Source: UBA6136 sp041158345 (GTDB lineage: Bacteria; Pseudomonadota; Gammaproteobacteria; Methylococcales; Methylococcaceae). From it: DNA of 40,859 nt. The notes below the pieces were generated by a model. The model ran no database searches. It was not told the origin of the DNA and saw only the letters and a program-made list of their open reading frames with translations. Of this stretch, positions 6,681 to 14,577 are shown one piece after another. Position numbers and translations under genes: made by a program. Numbering within the stretch: the stretch's first letter is position 1; every line of letters starts with the position of its first letter. The stretch covers positions 1 to 40,859 of the forward strand of contig JBEBBO010000016.1 of the NCBI GenBank assembly GCA_041158345.1, written 5' to 3'.

Positions 6681-7973
6681 TCAGTCGAAGGGATGGTGCA
6701 GCACAATAGTCTCCCGACGATCGGGACCCGTCGAAAGGATATGAACGGGAACCCCCACCAGCGCTTCAATCCGGCGAATATACTGACGCGCAGCCTCTGG
6801 AAGCGCATCGAAATCGGTGACGCCTTGCGTTGAATCAGTCCAACCGGGCAGCTCCTCCATCACAGGCTCACATTCGGCATACGCCTCAGCACCAATGGGA
6901 AGCGTGTCAATCTCAACGCCCCGATAGCGGTAGGCCGTACAAATCTGAAGCTTTTCCAGACCGTCCAGAACGTCCAGTTTGGTCAGACACAGACCGCTCA
7001 GGCTATTGAGCTTTGCAGAACGACGCATCAAAACCGCATCAAACCATCCACAACGACGTGCCCGACCCGTGGTGGCACCGACCTCGGCGCCACGCGTGGA
7101 GAGATGCTTGCCGACGTCATCGAAGAGTTCTGTCGGGAAAGGGCCATTACCGACGCGCGTCGAATAGGCCTTGGTAATCCCCAGAACATAGTCAAATTCC
7201 AGAGGACCGACACCCGTTCCCGCCGACGCGCCCCCTGCCGTGGTATTGGAGGAGGTCACGAAGGGATAGGTCCCGTGGTCAATGTCGAGCATGGCGCCTT
7301 GAGCGCCCTCATAAAGGACTGGGGCGCCGGCATCACCCAGCCGGTGCAAATCACCCGTGACATCGCCCAACATCGGCTTGATCTCTTCACCGATGCGAAT
7401 GAGTTTTTCGAGTTCTTCCTGGAAATCCAGCGGCTTTTCCTTGAAGTACTGGGAGAGGACGAAGTTATGGAAATCCAGAAGATCTCGAAGCCGCTCCTCA
7501 AGGAGATGCGGATAAAAGAGATCGCCTGCACGAAGGCCGCGGCGAGACACCTTGTCTTCGTAGGCAGGACCAATCCCGCGACCGGTTGTGCCAATCGCCT
7601 TGGCACCCCGGGCCTTTTCACGCGCGACGTCCAGCGCAATATGAATGGGCAGAATCAGTGCACAGGCTTCACTGATGACCAGTCGTTCGCGAACCGGAAT
7701 ACCGGCCTTTTCCAGCACACCGATTTCCTTCATCAGAGCATCGGGCGACAAAACAACGCCGTTCCCGATGTAGCAGGTGACCCCGTCTCTTAGAATGCCT
7801 GAGGGAATCAAATGGAGAACCGTTTTCTGCCCGTCGATCACCAGCGTGTGGCCCGCGTTATGCCCGCCTTGAAAACGGACCACGCCTTTGGCGCGTTCGG
7901 TGAGAATGTCGACCAGCTTACCCTTGCCCTCGTCTCCCCACTGGGTGCCGATCACGACAACGTTCTTTCCCAT
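6681..7973 (-). CDS. purA: Adenylosuccinate synthetase
   Basis: A 430-residue cytoplasmic enzyme (E. coli 432) that joins IMP and aspartate with GTP to give adenylosuccinate, the committed step to AMP. The N-terminal phosphate-binding loop WGDEGKGK (residues 12-19) holds the catalytic Asp. GHNAGHT (39-45) follows with its catalytic His. Later come the IMP-binding TTGRGIGPAY, the Thr-rich SSNTTAGGASAGTG segment and the guanine-recognition region near the C-terminus (LSTGPDR). The start ATG gives the standard MGKNVVVIGTQWGDEGK opening. It lies 42 bp after hisZ, the usual order in beta- and gammaproteobacteria. Confidence 0.98.
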   Translation of the reverse strand: MGKNVVVIGTQWGDEGKGKLVDILTERAKGVVRFQGGHNAGHTLVIDGQKTVLHLIPSGILRDGVTCYIGNGVVLSPDALMKEIGVLEKAGIPVRERLVISEACALILPIHIALDVAREKARGAKAIGTTGRGIGPAYEDKVSRRGLRAGDLFYPHLLEERLRDLLDFHNFVLSQYFKEKPLDFQEELEKLIRIGEEIKPMLGDVTGDLHRLGDAGAPVLYEGAQGAMLDIDHGTYPFVTSSNTTAGGASAGTGVGPLEFDYVLGITKAYSTRVGNGPFPTELFDDVGKHLSTRGAEVGATTGRARRCGWFDAVLMRRSAKLNSLSGLCLTKLDVLDGLEKLQICTAYRYRGVEIDTLPIGAEAYAECEPVMEELPGWTDSTQGVTDFDALPEAARQYIRRIEALVGVPVHILSTGPDRRETIVLHHPFD

Positions 7974-8015
7974 GTTTTGTTCTGCTCTGTTCGATGTAAC
8001 TGAATAATGGATGGA

Positions 8016-9194
8016 TCAGACCAGGATCCAGCGCCCGTCTTGGAGAACCAGACTCTCGGCGCAACCGAGTTTTTCTTGCGTCTCATCGGAATGCCCCAGG
8101 GACTGGATGACCACTCGCCCCTGAGCCCGAAGCGTTGCAACCGCTTGATCCAGCGCCGGATCGTCCATAGCCGGCGCAAAGATACGGCAGACCACGGGTC
8201 TTTTGGCGTCCACGCCCAACCGCGCAAGGAATTTGAGATCCGCGCTGAAACCCACCGCCGGCCGAGCAAATCCGAACACTTGGCCGATGTCATCATAACG
8301 GCCTCCTCGGGCAATTTCGCGCCCTTGTCCGAGGACGAATGCCGCAAAGACAATCCCGGTGTGATATTGGTAGCCTCGAAGTTCGGCCAGATCCAGGTGA
8401 AGGGGGAGACCCGGGTAACGACGTTTGAGCTCGGCCCCCAAATGCTGAAGTTCGTCCAGTGCGGCCAGAATCGGCGCGCCGCCAGCCGCCAAACGCCGAC
8501 GGGCTTCATCAAGGATTTCGAGTGGGCCATTGAGATCCAATAGCGCCTCAATCAAGGGTCGGATTTCTGAGCGAATCGCCTTCGCCGCCAGGAACAGCTT
8601 CAAATCGGTCGCATCCTTTCGTTGCAGGATGTCGAAAAGGCTGGCTTCGTCCGCTTCCGAAAGCCCGGCCTCCTGAGCCAATGTCCGATAGATGCCGACA
8701 TGTCCAAGGTCCAAATGAACCTCACGGATCCCCGCCCGATGCAGGGTCTCAAGCATCAAACGGATCACTTCGGCGGTGGCCGCTTCGCCGCTGTGCCCAT
8801 AGAGCTCGGCACCGACCTGGAGGGGATTGCGGGTCTTTTCAAGATGCGCGCCCACCCCATGAATCACGTTGCCGAGATAGCACAAGCGCGAGGGAAGGCC
8901 TGAAGCCGCCGTCCGGGCGTCGATTCGAGCCACCTGGGGCGTCATGTCCGCCCGAAGACCGACCAGACGACCGGTCAAGGGATCGACAAACTTCAGCGTC
9001 TGCTGATCCAGCTCATAGCCACTTCCCGTCAGCAGGGAATCAAGAAAATCCACCATGGGCGGCATGACCAGCCGGTAACCCCAGGCATGGAACTGGTCAA
9101 TCAGCAGCCGTCCCAGTTGATCCAGGTGTTCGGCCTCGTCCGGAAAGATTTCTTCAATGCCCTCAGGGAGGAGCCAGCGGTCCTGGGTCAGCAT
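8016..9194 (-). CDS. hisZ: ATP phosphoribosyltransferase regulatory subunit
   Basis: A 392-residue protein related to histidyl-tRNA synthetase that acts with the short form of HisG in the first step of histidine synthesis. Class II synthetase-like motifs are seen: LRADMTPQVARI (about 78-89), RLCYLGNVIHG (about 102-112) and, late in the core, YHTGIVFAAFV with GGRYDDIG. The C-terminal anticodon-binding domain of true HisRS is absent, as expected for HisZ. Its presence predicts a short HisG elsewhere in the genome. It sits between hflC and purA, a common arrangement. No Shine-Dalgarno sequence precedes the ATG. Confidence 0.95.
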   Translation of the reverse strand: MLTQDRWLLPEGIEEIFPDEAEHLDQLGRLLIDQFHAWGYRLVMPPMVDFLDSLLTGSGYELDQQTLKFVDPLTGRLVGLRADMTPQVARIDARTAASGLPSRLCYLGNVIHGVGAHLEKTRNPLQVGAELYGHSGEAATAEVIRLMLETLHRAGIREVHLDLGHVGIYRTLAQEAGLSEADEASLFDILQRKDATDLKLFLAAKAIRSEIRPLIEALLDLNGPLEILDEARRRLAAGGAPILAALDELQHLGAELKRRYPGLPLHLDLAELRGYQYHTGIVFAAFVLGQGREIARGGRYDDIGQVFGFARPAVGFSADLKFLARLGVDAKRPVVCRIFAPAMDDPALDQAVATLRAQGRVVIQSLGHSDETQEKLGCAESLVLQDGRWILV

Positions 9195-9247
9195 GCGCGT
9201 TGTTTTTTAAGGGCTGAAAAAACGTGAAATGGTAAATCAAGAGGGCT

Positions 9248-9280
9248 CGGGTCACCACCCCTTCGAGGCAGAATGACCCG
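9248..9280. other. Inverted repeat in the hflC-hisZ gap
   Basis: CGGGTCA (9248-9254) pairs perfectly with TGACCCG (9274-9280) across a 19-nt loop, within the 111-bp gap between hflC and hisZ. No T-run follows on the transcribed strand, so it is not a standard terminator. It may be an RNA stem limiting hisZ expression or a processing site. Confidence 0.35.
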
Positions 9281-9305
9281 ATTCACCGGTGTTTAAGGCA
9301 CACCC

Positions 9306-10163
9306 TCAGTGGGTTGCCTTGAAGTAGCGGAAGAATTCCGAATCCGGCGACAGCAGGAGCTGGCTGCCTTCATCCCTGAACGCCTGCCGATACGCAATGA
9401 GACTGCGATTGAATTGGAAGAATTCTTTGTTCTTTCCATAAGCCTTGGCATAAATCTCCGTCGCTGCAGCATCGCCTTCACCTCGGCGAATTTCAGCGCT
9501 TTTTTGCGCTTCAGCAATCAGAACCTCCCGCTGACGGTCTGCCTCCGCGCGGATCTTCTCCGCAGCTTCAGCACCGCGCGAACGGAATTCACGCGCCACG
9601 CGGGCCCGCTCGGCTTCCATTCGATGGTAAACCGATGAGCTCACCTCCTCCGGAAGATCAATGCGCATCACCCGAATATCGGTCACTTCAACCCCAAGAC
9701 TGGCAACCGCTGGGGCCACCATGGTGGTCAACGCATCCTGAATCCGTCCCCGGTCTGAAGACACCAGCTCACGAATCGTCCGCTTGCTGAATTCGTTCCG
9801 CATCGCATCCTTGGTGATCTGATCCAGACGGATATTGGCCTGCGCCTTGTCACCGCCGACCGAGGTATAGAACTTGGTGACATCATTGATGCGCCATTTG
9901 ACGAACCAGTCCACCAAAACGTTTTTCTTTTCTGAGGTCAGGAAACGTTCCGGCTTGGATTCCAATGAGAGGATTCGCCGATCAAACTTCTTCACCTGGC
10001 GATAGGGCAGCTTGAAGTGAAGGCCTGGACCATAGTCGGTCCCGACGATCTTCTTGAACTCAAGCACGATGACCTTTTCGGTTTCTGAAACCGTAAAGGT
10101 AGATGTCAGCAAGATTAAAAGGGCCAGAGAACCCAGGCCCGTCAGAAGGGTTTGTCGATTCAC
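9306..10163 (-). CDS. hflC: FtsH-regulating membrane protein HflC
   Basis: A 285-residue SPFH/band-7 protein. One N-terminal membrane helix (residues about 5-24) is followed by the SPFH domain (VSETEKVIVLEFKKIVG onward), which lies on the periplasmic side, and a long charged helix (about 185-235, rich in Ala, Glu and Arg) that oligomerises with HflK. The HflKC cage surrounds the FtsH protease, encoded on the same strand at 14578-16503, and restrains its attack on membrane proteins. Start is GTG at 10163, overlapping the hflK stop as GTGA; this 4-bp overlap indicates translational coupling. Confidence 0.96.
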   Translation of the reverse strand: MNRQTLLTGLGSLALLILLTSTFTVSETEKVIVLEFKKIVGTDYGPGLHFKLPYRQVKKFDRRILSLESKPERFLTSEKKNVLVDWFVKWRINDVTKFYTSVGGDKAQANIRLDQITKDAMRNEFSKRTIRELVSSDRGRIQDALTTMVAPAVASLGVEVTDIRVMRIDLPEEVSSSVYHRMEAERARVAREFRSRGAEAAEKIRAEADRQREVLIAEAQKSAEIRRGEGDAAATEIYAKAYGKNKEFFQFNRSLIAYRQAFRDEGSQLLLSPDSEFFRYFKATH

Positions 10164-11365
10164 TTCTGCTGCCCTCCTCGGCTGTCACGACCTCGACTCG
10201 AGGCACTGCGTGCGGATTTTGTTCCCGATTCCGCCACCTCCGGGGAGGAAGATGCGGAAGGCTCGCTGTCGCGAAGGACCGGCGTCGACCCTGCCCCCTT
10301 TTGGATTCGATCCACGGGAAGGTAAATTGCATTGTTCGAGCCTTTGACGTCGACCATCGTCACGCCGGACTGGGCGATCACATCCTGCATGGTTTCAAGG
10401 TACAAGCGCTCCCGGGTTACATCCGGGGCTTTTTCATATTCGGTCAGCAGCTGAAGGAATCGGGAGGATTCACCTTCCGCATGCGCAATGGTCTTCTGCT
10501 TGTAGGCCTCGGACTCCTCGAGGAGTCGTGCCGCGGTTCCACGCGCCTTGGGGACCACTTCGTTGGCATACGCTTCGGCTTCATTCTTGAGCCGCTGTTC
10601 ATCCTCGCGGGCCTTGATCGCGTCTTCAAATGCGTTTTGGACCTCATCCGGCGGCTGCGCATCCACCAGATTGACGTTGCTGACACTGATGCCCGTCTGA
10701 TACTCGTCCAAGGTGTGCTGAATTTCCGACTTGATCTCGTCCGCAATGTTGCTGCGGCCTTCGGTCAACACAAAGTCCATTGTATTCTTGCCGATGACGG
10801 CCCGCTGGGCGCTCTCGATCACCTGCTTTAACGTCAGATCAGGATCGGCCACGTTAAAAAGGTACGCCTTGGCGTCCTTGATCTGGTACTGGACAGCCAA
10901 CCGGATATCGATGATGTTTTCGTCTTGCGTCAGCATGAGCGCCTCCTTGGGCACAGAGCCCAAAGATTGCTGTCGTCCGCCGGAGCGGTAGCCGATTTCG
11001 ACGAAGCGTTGCTGCTCCAGATTGACCAGATCCACGCGCTCGACCGGCACGGGCAAATGCCAGTGAATGCCGGGAAGTGTCGTTTCCACATAGGCCCCAA
11101 AACGGGTCACGACCGCGCGACTCCCCTCGTCCACCAGGTAGATGCCGGTCAGGGACCACAGAAGGACCGCCACCAGGGCAATGAGTCCCATCAGCTGGCT
11201 CGCCGCAGAGTTATCGTCTCCCCCTCCCGGGGCGGACGAACCAAAAAGGGTCTTCAGCTTGTCTTGAAGGCTTTTGAGCACTTCATCCAAATCCGGCGGT
11301 TGCGGCTGATTGTCTTTGCCGCTCCAGGGATCCTTCTTATTTCCACCCGGTTCATTCCAGGACAT
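10160..11365 (-). CDS. hflK: FtsH-regulating membrane protein HflK
   Basis: A 401-residue partner of HflC. The cytoplasmic N-terminus (1-60) is Gly/Pro/Asp-rich (MSWNEPGGNKKDPW, then SSAPGGGDDNS), as usual for HflK. One membrane helix follows (about 61-77, LMGLIALVAVLLWSLTG), then the SPFH domain beginning DEGSRAVVTRFGAYVET and a coiled-coil region around 260-330. The C-terminal tail (about 360-401) is Ser/Arg-rich and looks disordered. It lies 61 bp after hflX and overlaps hflC by 4 bp. Confidence 0.96.
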   Translation of the reverse strand: MSWNEPGGNKKDPWSGKDNQPQPPDLDEVLKSLQDKLKTLFGSSAPGGGDDNSAASQLMGLIALVAVLLWSLTGIYLVDEGSRAVVTRFGAYVETTLPGIHWHLPVPVERVDLVNLEQQRFVEIGYRSGGRQQSLGSVPKEALMLTQDENIIDIRLAVQYQIKDAKAYLFNVADPDLTLKQVIESAQRAVIGKNTMDFVLTEGRSNIADEIKSEIQHTLDEYQTGISVSNVNLVDAQPPDEVQNAFEDAIKAREDEQRLKNEAEAYANEVVPKARGTAARLLEESEAYKQKTIAHAEGESSRFLQLLTEYEKAPDVTRERLYLETMQDVIAQSGVTMVDVKGSNNAIYLPVDRIQKGAGSTPVLRDSEPSASSSPEVAESGTKSARSASSRGRDSRGGQQK

Positions 11366-11426
11366 CGTATTCTCCAGGCCTCTTTACTCTGGCCTTTTGG
11401 TGTTTCAGCACGAACGCCTCAGCCGA

Positions 11427-12722
11427 CTAGGCTATCAAGGCATCATGAAATTGGCTATCGTGGTCCGCGTCATCCAGAAGATGCAGCTTCCGAAAACGAT
11501 CCGGACTTCCCTCGACCTGCATGATCCAACCCCCCTCCTCGTCATCGACCGTGTCAGAGAGGACGGTGACCTGCTGATAAAGCTGGGCACGCAAACGGCC
11601 TTCCGAGGGCTTGATCCGGATCTCTCGACGGACCACTTGCGGAACTACCTGTTCGCGGACGATCTCGTCAATCAGCTCAAGGCCCCGTGCCGTTTTTGCC
11701 GACAACCAAACCGAGTCAATCCGCCCTTCCGCATTGCGTTCCAGCGTGGGCTCACGGCCCTCAAGTCCATCGATTTTGTTCAGGACACGGACCCTGGGGA
11801 CGTCGCCGGCACCGATTTCATCAATGACGCGCTCGACCTCATCGATGGTCTCTTGAAGCTGCTCGTCCGTCGCGTCGATCACATGGAGCAGAAGATCCGC
11901 CTCCACGGTTTCCTGCAGCGTCGATTTGAAGGCCGCGACCAACTCATGCGGCAAATCCCTGACAAAGCCCACCGTGTCCGCCAAAACCACCGTCTGGCCT
12001 TGGCCAATCGTGTAGCGCTTAAGCGTCGGGTCCAGCGTTGCAAACAACTGGTCTGCCGCATAGACCCCAGCGCCAGTCAGCGCATTGATCAGGGTCGATT
12101 TTCCTGCATTCGTGTAACCCACCAGACCAACGACAGGGACCTCGGTGCGCCGCCGCGCCCTTCGACCTTGGTCACGCTGGCGATCAACCTTCTCCAGCCG
12201 TTTTTGAATCTGGAGTATTCGCCGACCAATCAGTCGCTTGTCGGTTTCAAGCTGGGTTTCACCCGGACCGCGAAGCCCGATGCCGCCTTTTTGGCGCTCA
12301 AGGTGAGTCCAGCCCCGCACCAAACGGGTTGAGAGGTGTTTAAGCTGCGCCAGTTCAACCTGGAGCTTTCCCTCGTAGCTTTGTGCTCTTTGGGCAAAAA
12401 TATCGAGAATGAGCCCCGTTCGGTCCAGAACCCTAACCTGAAGCGCTTTTTCCAAATTACGCTCTTGGGACGGCGACAAGGGGTTATTGAAAAGCACGAG
12501 CTCGGCTTCCAAGGATTCGATCAGGAATCCCAGTTCCTCAACCTTCCCCTTCCCGATGAAAAACTTGGGATCGGCGTGTTCTCGCTTACTGATCAGATGC
12601 CCGACAGGATCTGCCCCCGCAGATCGTGCCAGCTCCTGAAGTTCCTCGAGAACCGGAAGTTCGTCGTTGCCCCCACCGAGAACTAGTACCGCCCGCTCAC
12701 CCGATTTTGGCCGGTCAAACAA
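11427..12722 (-). CDS. hflX: Ribosome-associated GTPase HflX
   Basis: A 431-residue GTPase that binds 50S subunits and splits stalled ribosomes under stress. The HflX N-terminal domain (1-190) has HPKFFIGKGK-like sequence (DPKFFIGKGKVEELG), the linker contains RTGLILDIFAQRA and GGIGLRGPGETQLETD. The G domain follows: G1 GYTNAGKST (about 201-209), switch I region FATLDPT, G3 DTVGF, G4 NKID and a SAKT G5. It starts with MFDRP, like the E. coli protein, 51 bp after hfq. All GTPase motifs are intact. Confidence 0.97.
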   Translation of the reverse strand: MFDRPKSGERAVLVLGGGNDELPVLEELQELARSAGADPVGHLISKREHADPKFFIGKGKVEELGFLIESLEAELVLFNNPLSPSQERNLEKALQVRVLDRTGLILDIFAQRAQSYEGKLQVELAQLKHLSTRLVRGWTHLERQKGGIGLRGPGETQLETDKRLIGRRILQIQKRLEKVDRQRDQGRRARRRTEVPVVGLVGYTNAGKSTLINALTGAGVYAADQLFATLDPTLKRYTIGQGQTVVLADTVGFVRDLPHELVAAFKSTLQETVEADLLLHVIDATDEQLQETIDEVERVIDEIGAGDVPRVRVLNKIDGLEGREPTLERNAEGRIDSVWLSAKTARGLELIDEIVREQVVPQVVRREIRIKPSEGRLRAQLYQQVTVLSDTVDDEEGGWIMQVEGSPDRFRKLHLLDDADHDSQFHDALIA

Positions 12723-12773
12723 TGACCGACCCCACTTGGCTTCTCATCGTGACGTGCATTCAACTGAACTCGT

Positions 12774-13019
12774 TTAACCCTCGGCTTCGTCTTCTTCCTG
12801 ACCCGCACTCAAACGAACCTGGCGGGCCGGAACGATGGTCGAGATGGCGTGTTTGTAGACCATCTGGCTGACGGCATTCTTGAGAATAATGACGTACTGG
12901 TCGAAAGAATCGACCTTTCCCTGCAACTTGATACCATTTACCAGATAGATGGATACCGGCACATGTTCCTTACGCAAGGCATTCAGGAAGGGATCCTGCA
13001 AATTTTGGCCCTTAGACAT
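12774..13019 (-). CDS. hfq: RNA chaperone Hfq
   Basis: An 81-residue Sm-like protein that forms a hexamer and pairs small RNAs with mRNAs. It has MSKGQNLQDPFLN (proximal-face residues of the N-terminal helix and strand), the Sm1 strand motif VNGIKLQGKVDSFDQY and the Sm2 motif YKHAIST (51-70). The C-terminal tail is short and acidic (QEEDEAEG). A good AAGGAG lies 9 nt before the ATG. The usual gammaproteobacterial upstream neighbour miaA is absent; glmM takes its place. Confidence 0.98.
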   Translation of the reverse strand: MSKGQNLQDPFLNALRKEHVPVSIYLVNGIKLQGKVDSFDQYVIILKNAVSQMVYKHAISTIVPARQVRLSAGQEEDEAEG

Positions 13020-13039
13020 CCTATTTCTCCTTTTATTAT

Positions 13040-13090
13040 TTAGGCTTACAACCTAATTCCGCCTATATCTCTTTGATTATTTAATCAAAA
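13040..13090 (-). promoter_or_regulatory. hfq leader: possible promoter and palindrome
   Basis: Between glmM and hfq lies an 18-bp palindromic AT-rich sequence (TTTGATTA at 13072-13079, TAATCAAA at 13082-13089) and a second small repeat (TTAGG 13040-13044, CCTAA 13052-13056). On the minus strand TTTTGA (13085-13090) and TATAGG (13062-13067) are 17 nt apart and could be -35 and -10 elements for hfq. The palindrome overlapping the -35 could be an operator. Evidence is by eye only. Confidence 0.35.
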
Positions 13091-13125
13091 TTCCCAATCG
13101 CCTGCCATGGCCGTTGGATTGGGTT

Positions 13126-14475
13126 TCAATCACCACCATCCAACGCATCCCGAACCGCTTCAGCCAGTCGGTCTGCGAGCGCCTGAACCTTAACGCCATC
13201 GGCACCCTCAACCATGACGCGGACCAAGGGCTCCGTGCCCGAGGTTCGCAGCAAGACCCGGCCCTGGCCTTCCAATTCACGCTCGACCTGGGCCTTGAGC
13301 AACTGAACCGATTCCATCTGACTGAGATTCACTCGCTCCCGTGTCCTCACATTGACCAATGTCTGAGGATATTTATCCATGCCTTTGCGAAGTTCGAAGA
13401 GTGTTTTATCCGAAGCCCGCATCGCTTCCATCACCTGAAGCGCAGCCACAATGCCATCGCCCGTTGGAATCCGATCGCGGCAAATGATGTGGCCGGAGTT
13501 TTCGCCGCCAAGGGTGCTGTTATGCGCCAACATCATTTCCATCACGTAACGGTCACCGACCGCCGCTCGCTTGAGCTCCACACCGTGGGGGGCAAGGGCA
13601 TGCTCAAGCCCCAGATTGGTCATGAGGGTCCCTACAACAGGACCATTCAATTCGCCACGGGCCAAACGCGCTGAAGCGATGATGTAGAGGACCTCATCGC
13701 CGTCCACAATCACCCCGGTATGGTCGACCATGATGAGTCGATCCCCATCCCCATCAAAAGCAAGACCAAGGTCGGCTCCGGTTTCCAGGACCTTTTCGCG
13801 CAAGGCATCCGGCTTGGTCGCGCCGACACCCTCGTTGATATTGAAGCCATTGGGGGTATCCCCCATGGTCAGGACCGTCGCACCCAACTCGGCAAAAACA
13901 TAAGGGGCAATGTGATACGTCGAACCATGCGCGCAGTCGATCACCACCCGGATGCCATTGAAATCCATTCGGGACGCAATGGTGCTCTTGCAAAATTCGA
14001 TATAGCGCCCGGCCGCATCCTGAAGCCGCTTGGCGCGACCAATCCTGGACGAATCCACGGTGGTCATCGGCTGATCAATTTCCGCCTCGATCTCGTGTTC
14101 GATTTCATCGGATAGCTTGAGACCATCCGGACCAAAGAACTTGATGCCATTGTCGTAGTAGGGATTGTGCGACGCACTGATGACAATTCCGGCTTCTGCA
14201 CGGAAAGTCCGAGTGAGATAGGAGATAGCCGGTGTCGGCATCGGCCCCAGCAGTTGGGTATTGACCCCGGCGGCAGACAGACCGGCCTCGAGCGCCGATT
14301 CGAACATATAGCCTGAAATACGGGTGTCCTTCCCGATCAGAACCGTGGGGTCCTCTCGGTCGCGCGCAAAAACGCGCCCCGCAGCCCAGCCCAGCTTGAG
14401 AACGAAATCCGCTGTGATCGGGTAGGTTCCGACCTTGCCCCGAATCCCATCGGTTCCAAAATATGCCCGACTCAT
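13126..14475 (-). CDS. glmM: Phosphoglucosamine mutase
   Basis: A 449-residue enzyme converting glucosamine-6-phosphate to glucosamine-1-phosphate for UDP-GlcNAc, hence for peptidoglycan and lipopolysaccharide. The catalytic phosphoserine motif ISASHNPYYDNGIKF is present; the metal site DGDGDR, the sugar loop GGENSGH and the phosphate-binding RTSGTEPLVRV follow in order. An ATG lies at 14484, but the one at 14475 is chosen: it has GGGG 8 nt upstream, gives the standard MSRAYFGTDGIRG opening and numbers the active serine 102, as in E. coli. In most gammaproteobacteria glmM follows ftsH and folP; here ftsH is directly upstream and folP is missing. Confidence 0.97.
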   Translation of the reverse strand: MSRAYFGTDGIRGKVGTYPITADFVLKLGWAAGRVFARDREDPTVLIGKDTRISGYMFESALEAGLSAAGVNTQLLGPMPTPAISYLTRTFRAEAGIVISASHNPYYDNGIKFFGPDGLKLSDEIEHEIEAEIDQPMTTVDSSRIGRAKRLQDAAGRYIEFCKSTIASRMDFNGIRVVIDCAHGSTYHIAPYVFAELGATVLTMGDTPNGFNINEGVGATKPDALREKVLETGADLGLAFDGDGDRLIMVDHTGVIVDGDEVLYIIASARLARGELNGPVVGTLMTNLGLEHALAPHGVELKRAAVGDRYVMEMMLAHNSTLGGENSGHIICRDRIPTGDGIVAALQVMEAMRASDKTLFELRKGMDKYPQTLVNVRTRERVNLSQMESVQLLKAQVERELEGQGRVLLRTSGTEPLVRVMVEGADGVKVQALADRLAEAVRDALDGGD

Positions 14476-14497
14476 AGAAGTCATCCCCGCAGACGTA

Positions 14498-14542
14498 GCA
14501 ATAGTCGCTCTATTGCAATGATCGCCGACCCCCCGGTCGGCG
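14498..14542. other. Two small hairpins between ftsH and glmM
   Basis: CGCCGACC (14523-14530) and GGTCGGCG (14535-14542) form a perfect 8-bp GC-rich stem with a 4-nt loop. GCAATAG (14498-14504) and CTATTGC (14510-14516) form a 7-bp stem with a 5-nt loop. Neither has a T-run on the transcribed (minus) strand. They may attenuate or process the ftsH-glmM message; they occupy the place where folP is usually found. Confidence 0.4.
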
Positions 14543-14577
14543 TCCCCATAATCAATATTGTGGCTTTTTGCCGACGC

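Noticed and set aside
7104..7793. 229-codon plus-strand open frame
   Set aside because: Antisense to purA, with no recognisable domain or start site.
11310..12332. 340-codon plus-strand open frame
   Set aside because: It is antisense to hflX over its whole length, and hflX has every family motif; the frame is a by-product of GC-rich codons.
14485..14577. Remnant of folP between ftsH and glmM
   Set aside because: The 93-bp gap is too short and shows only two hairpins.
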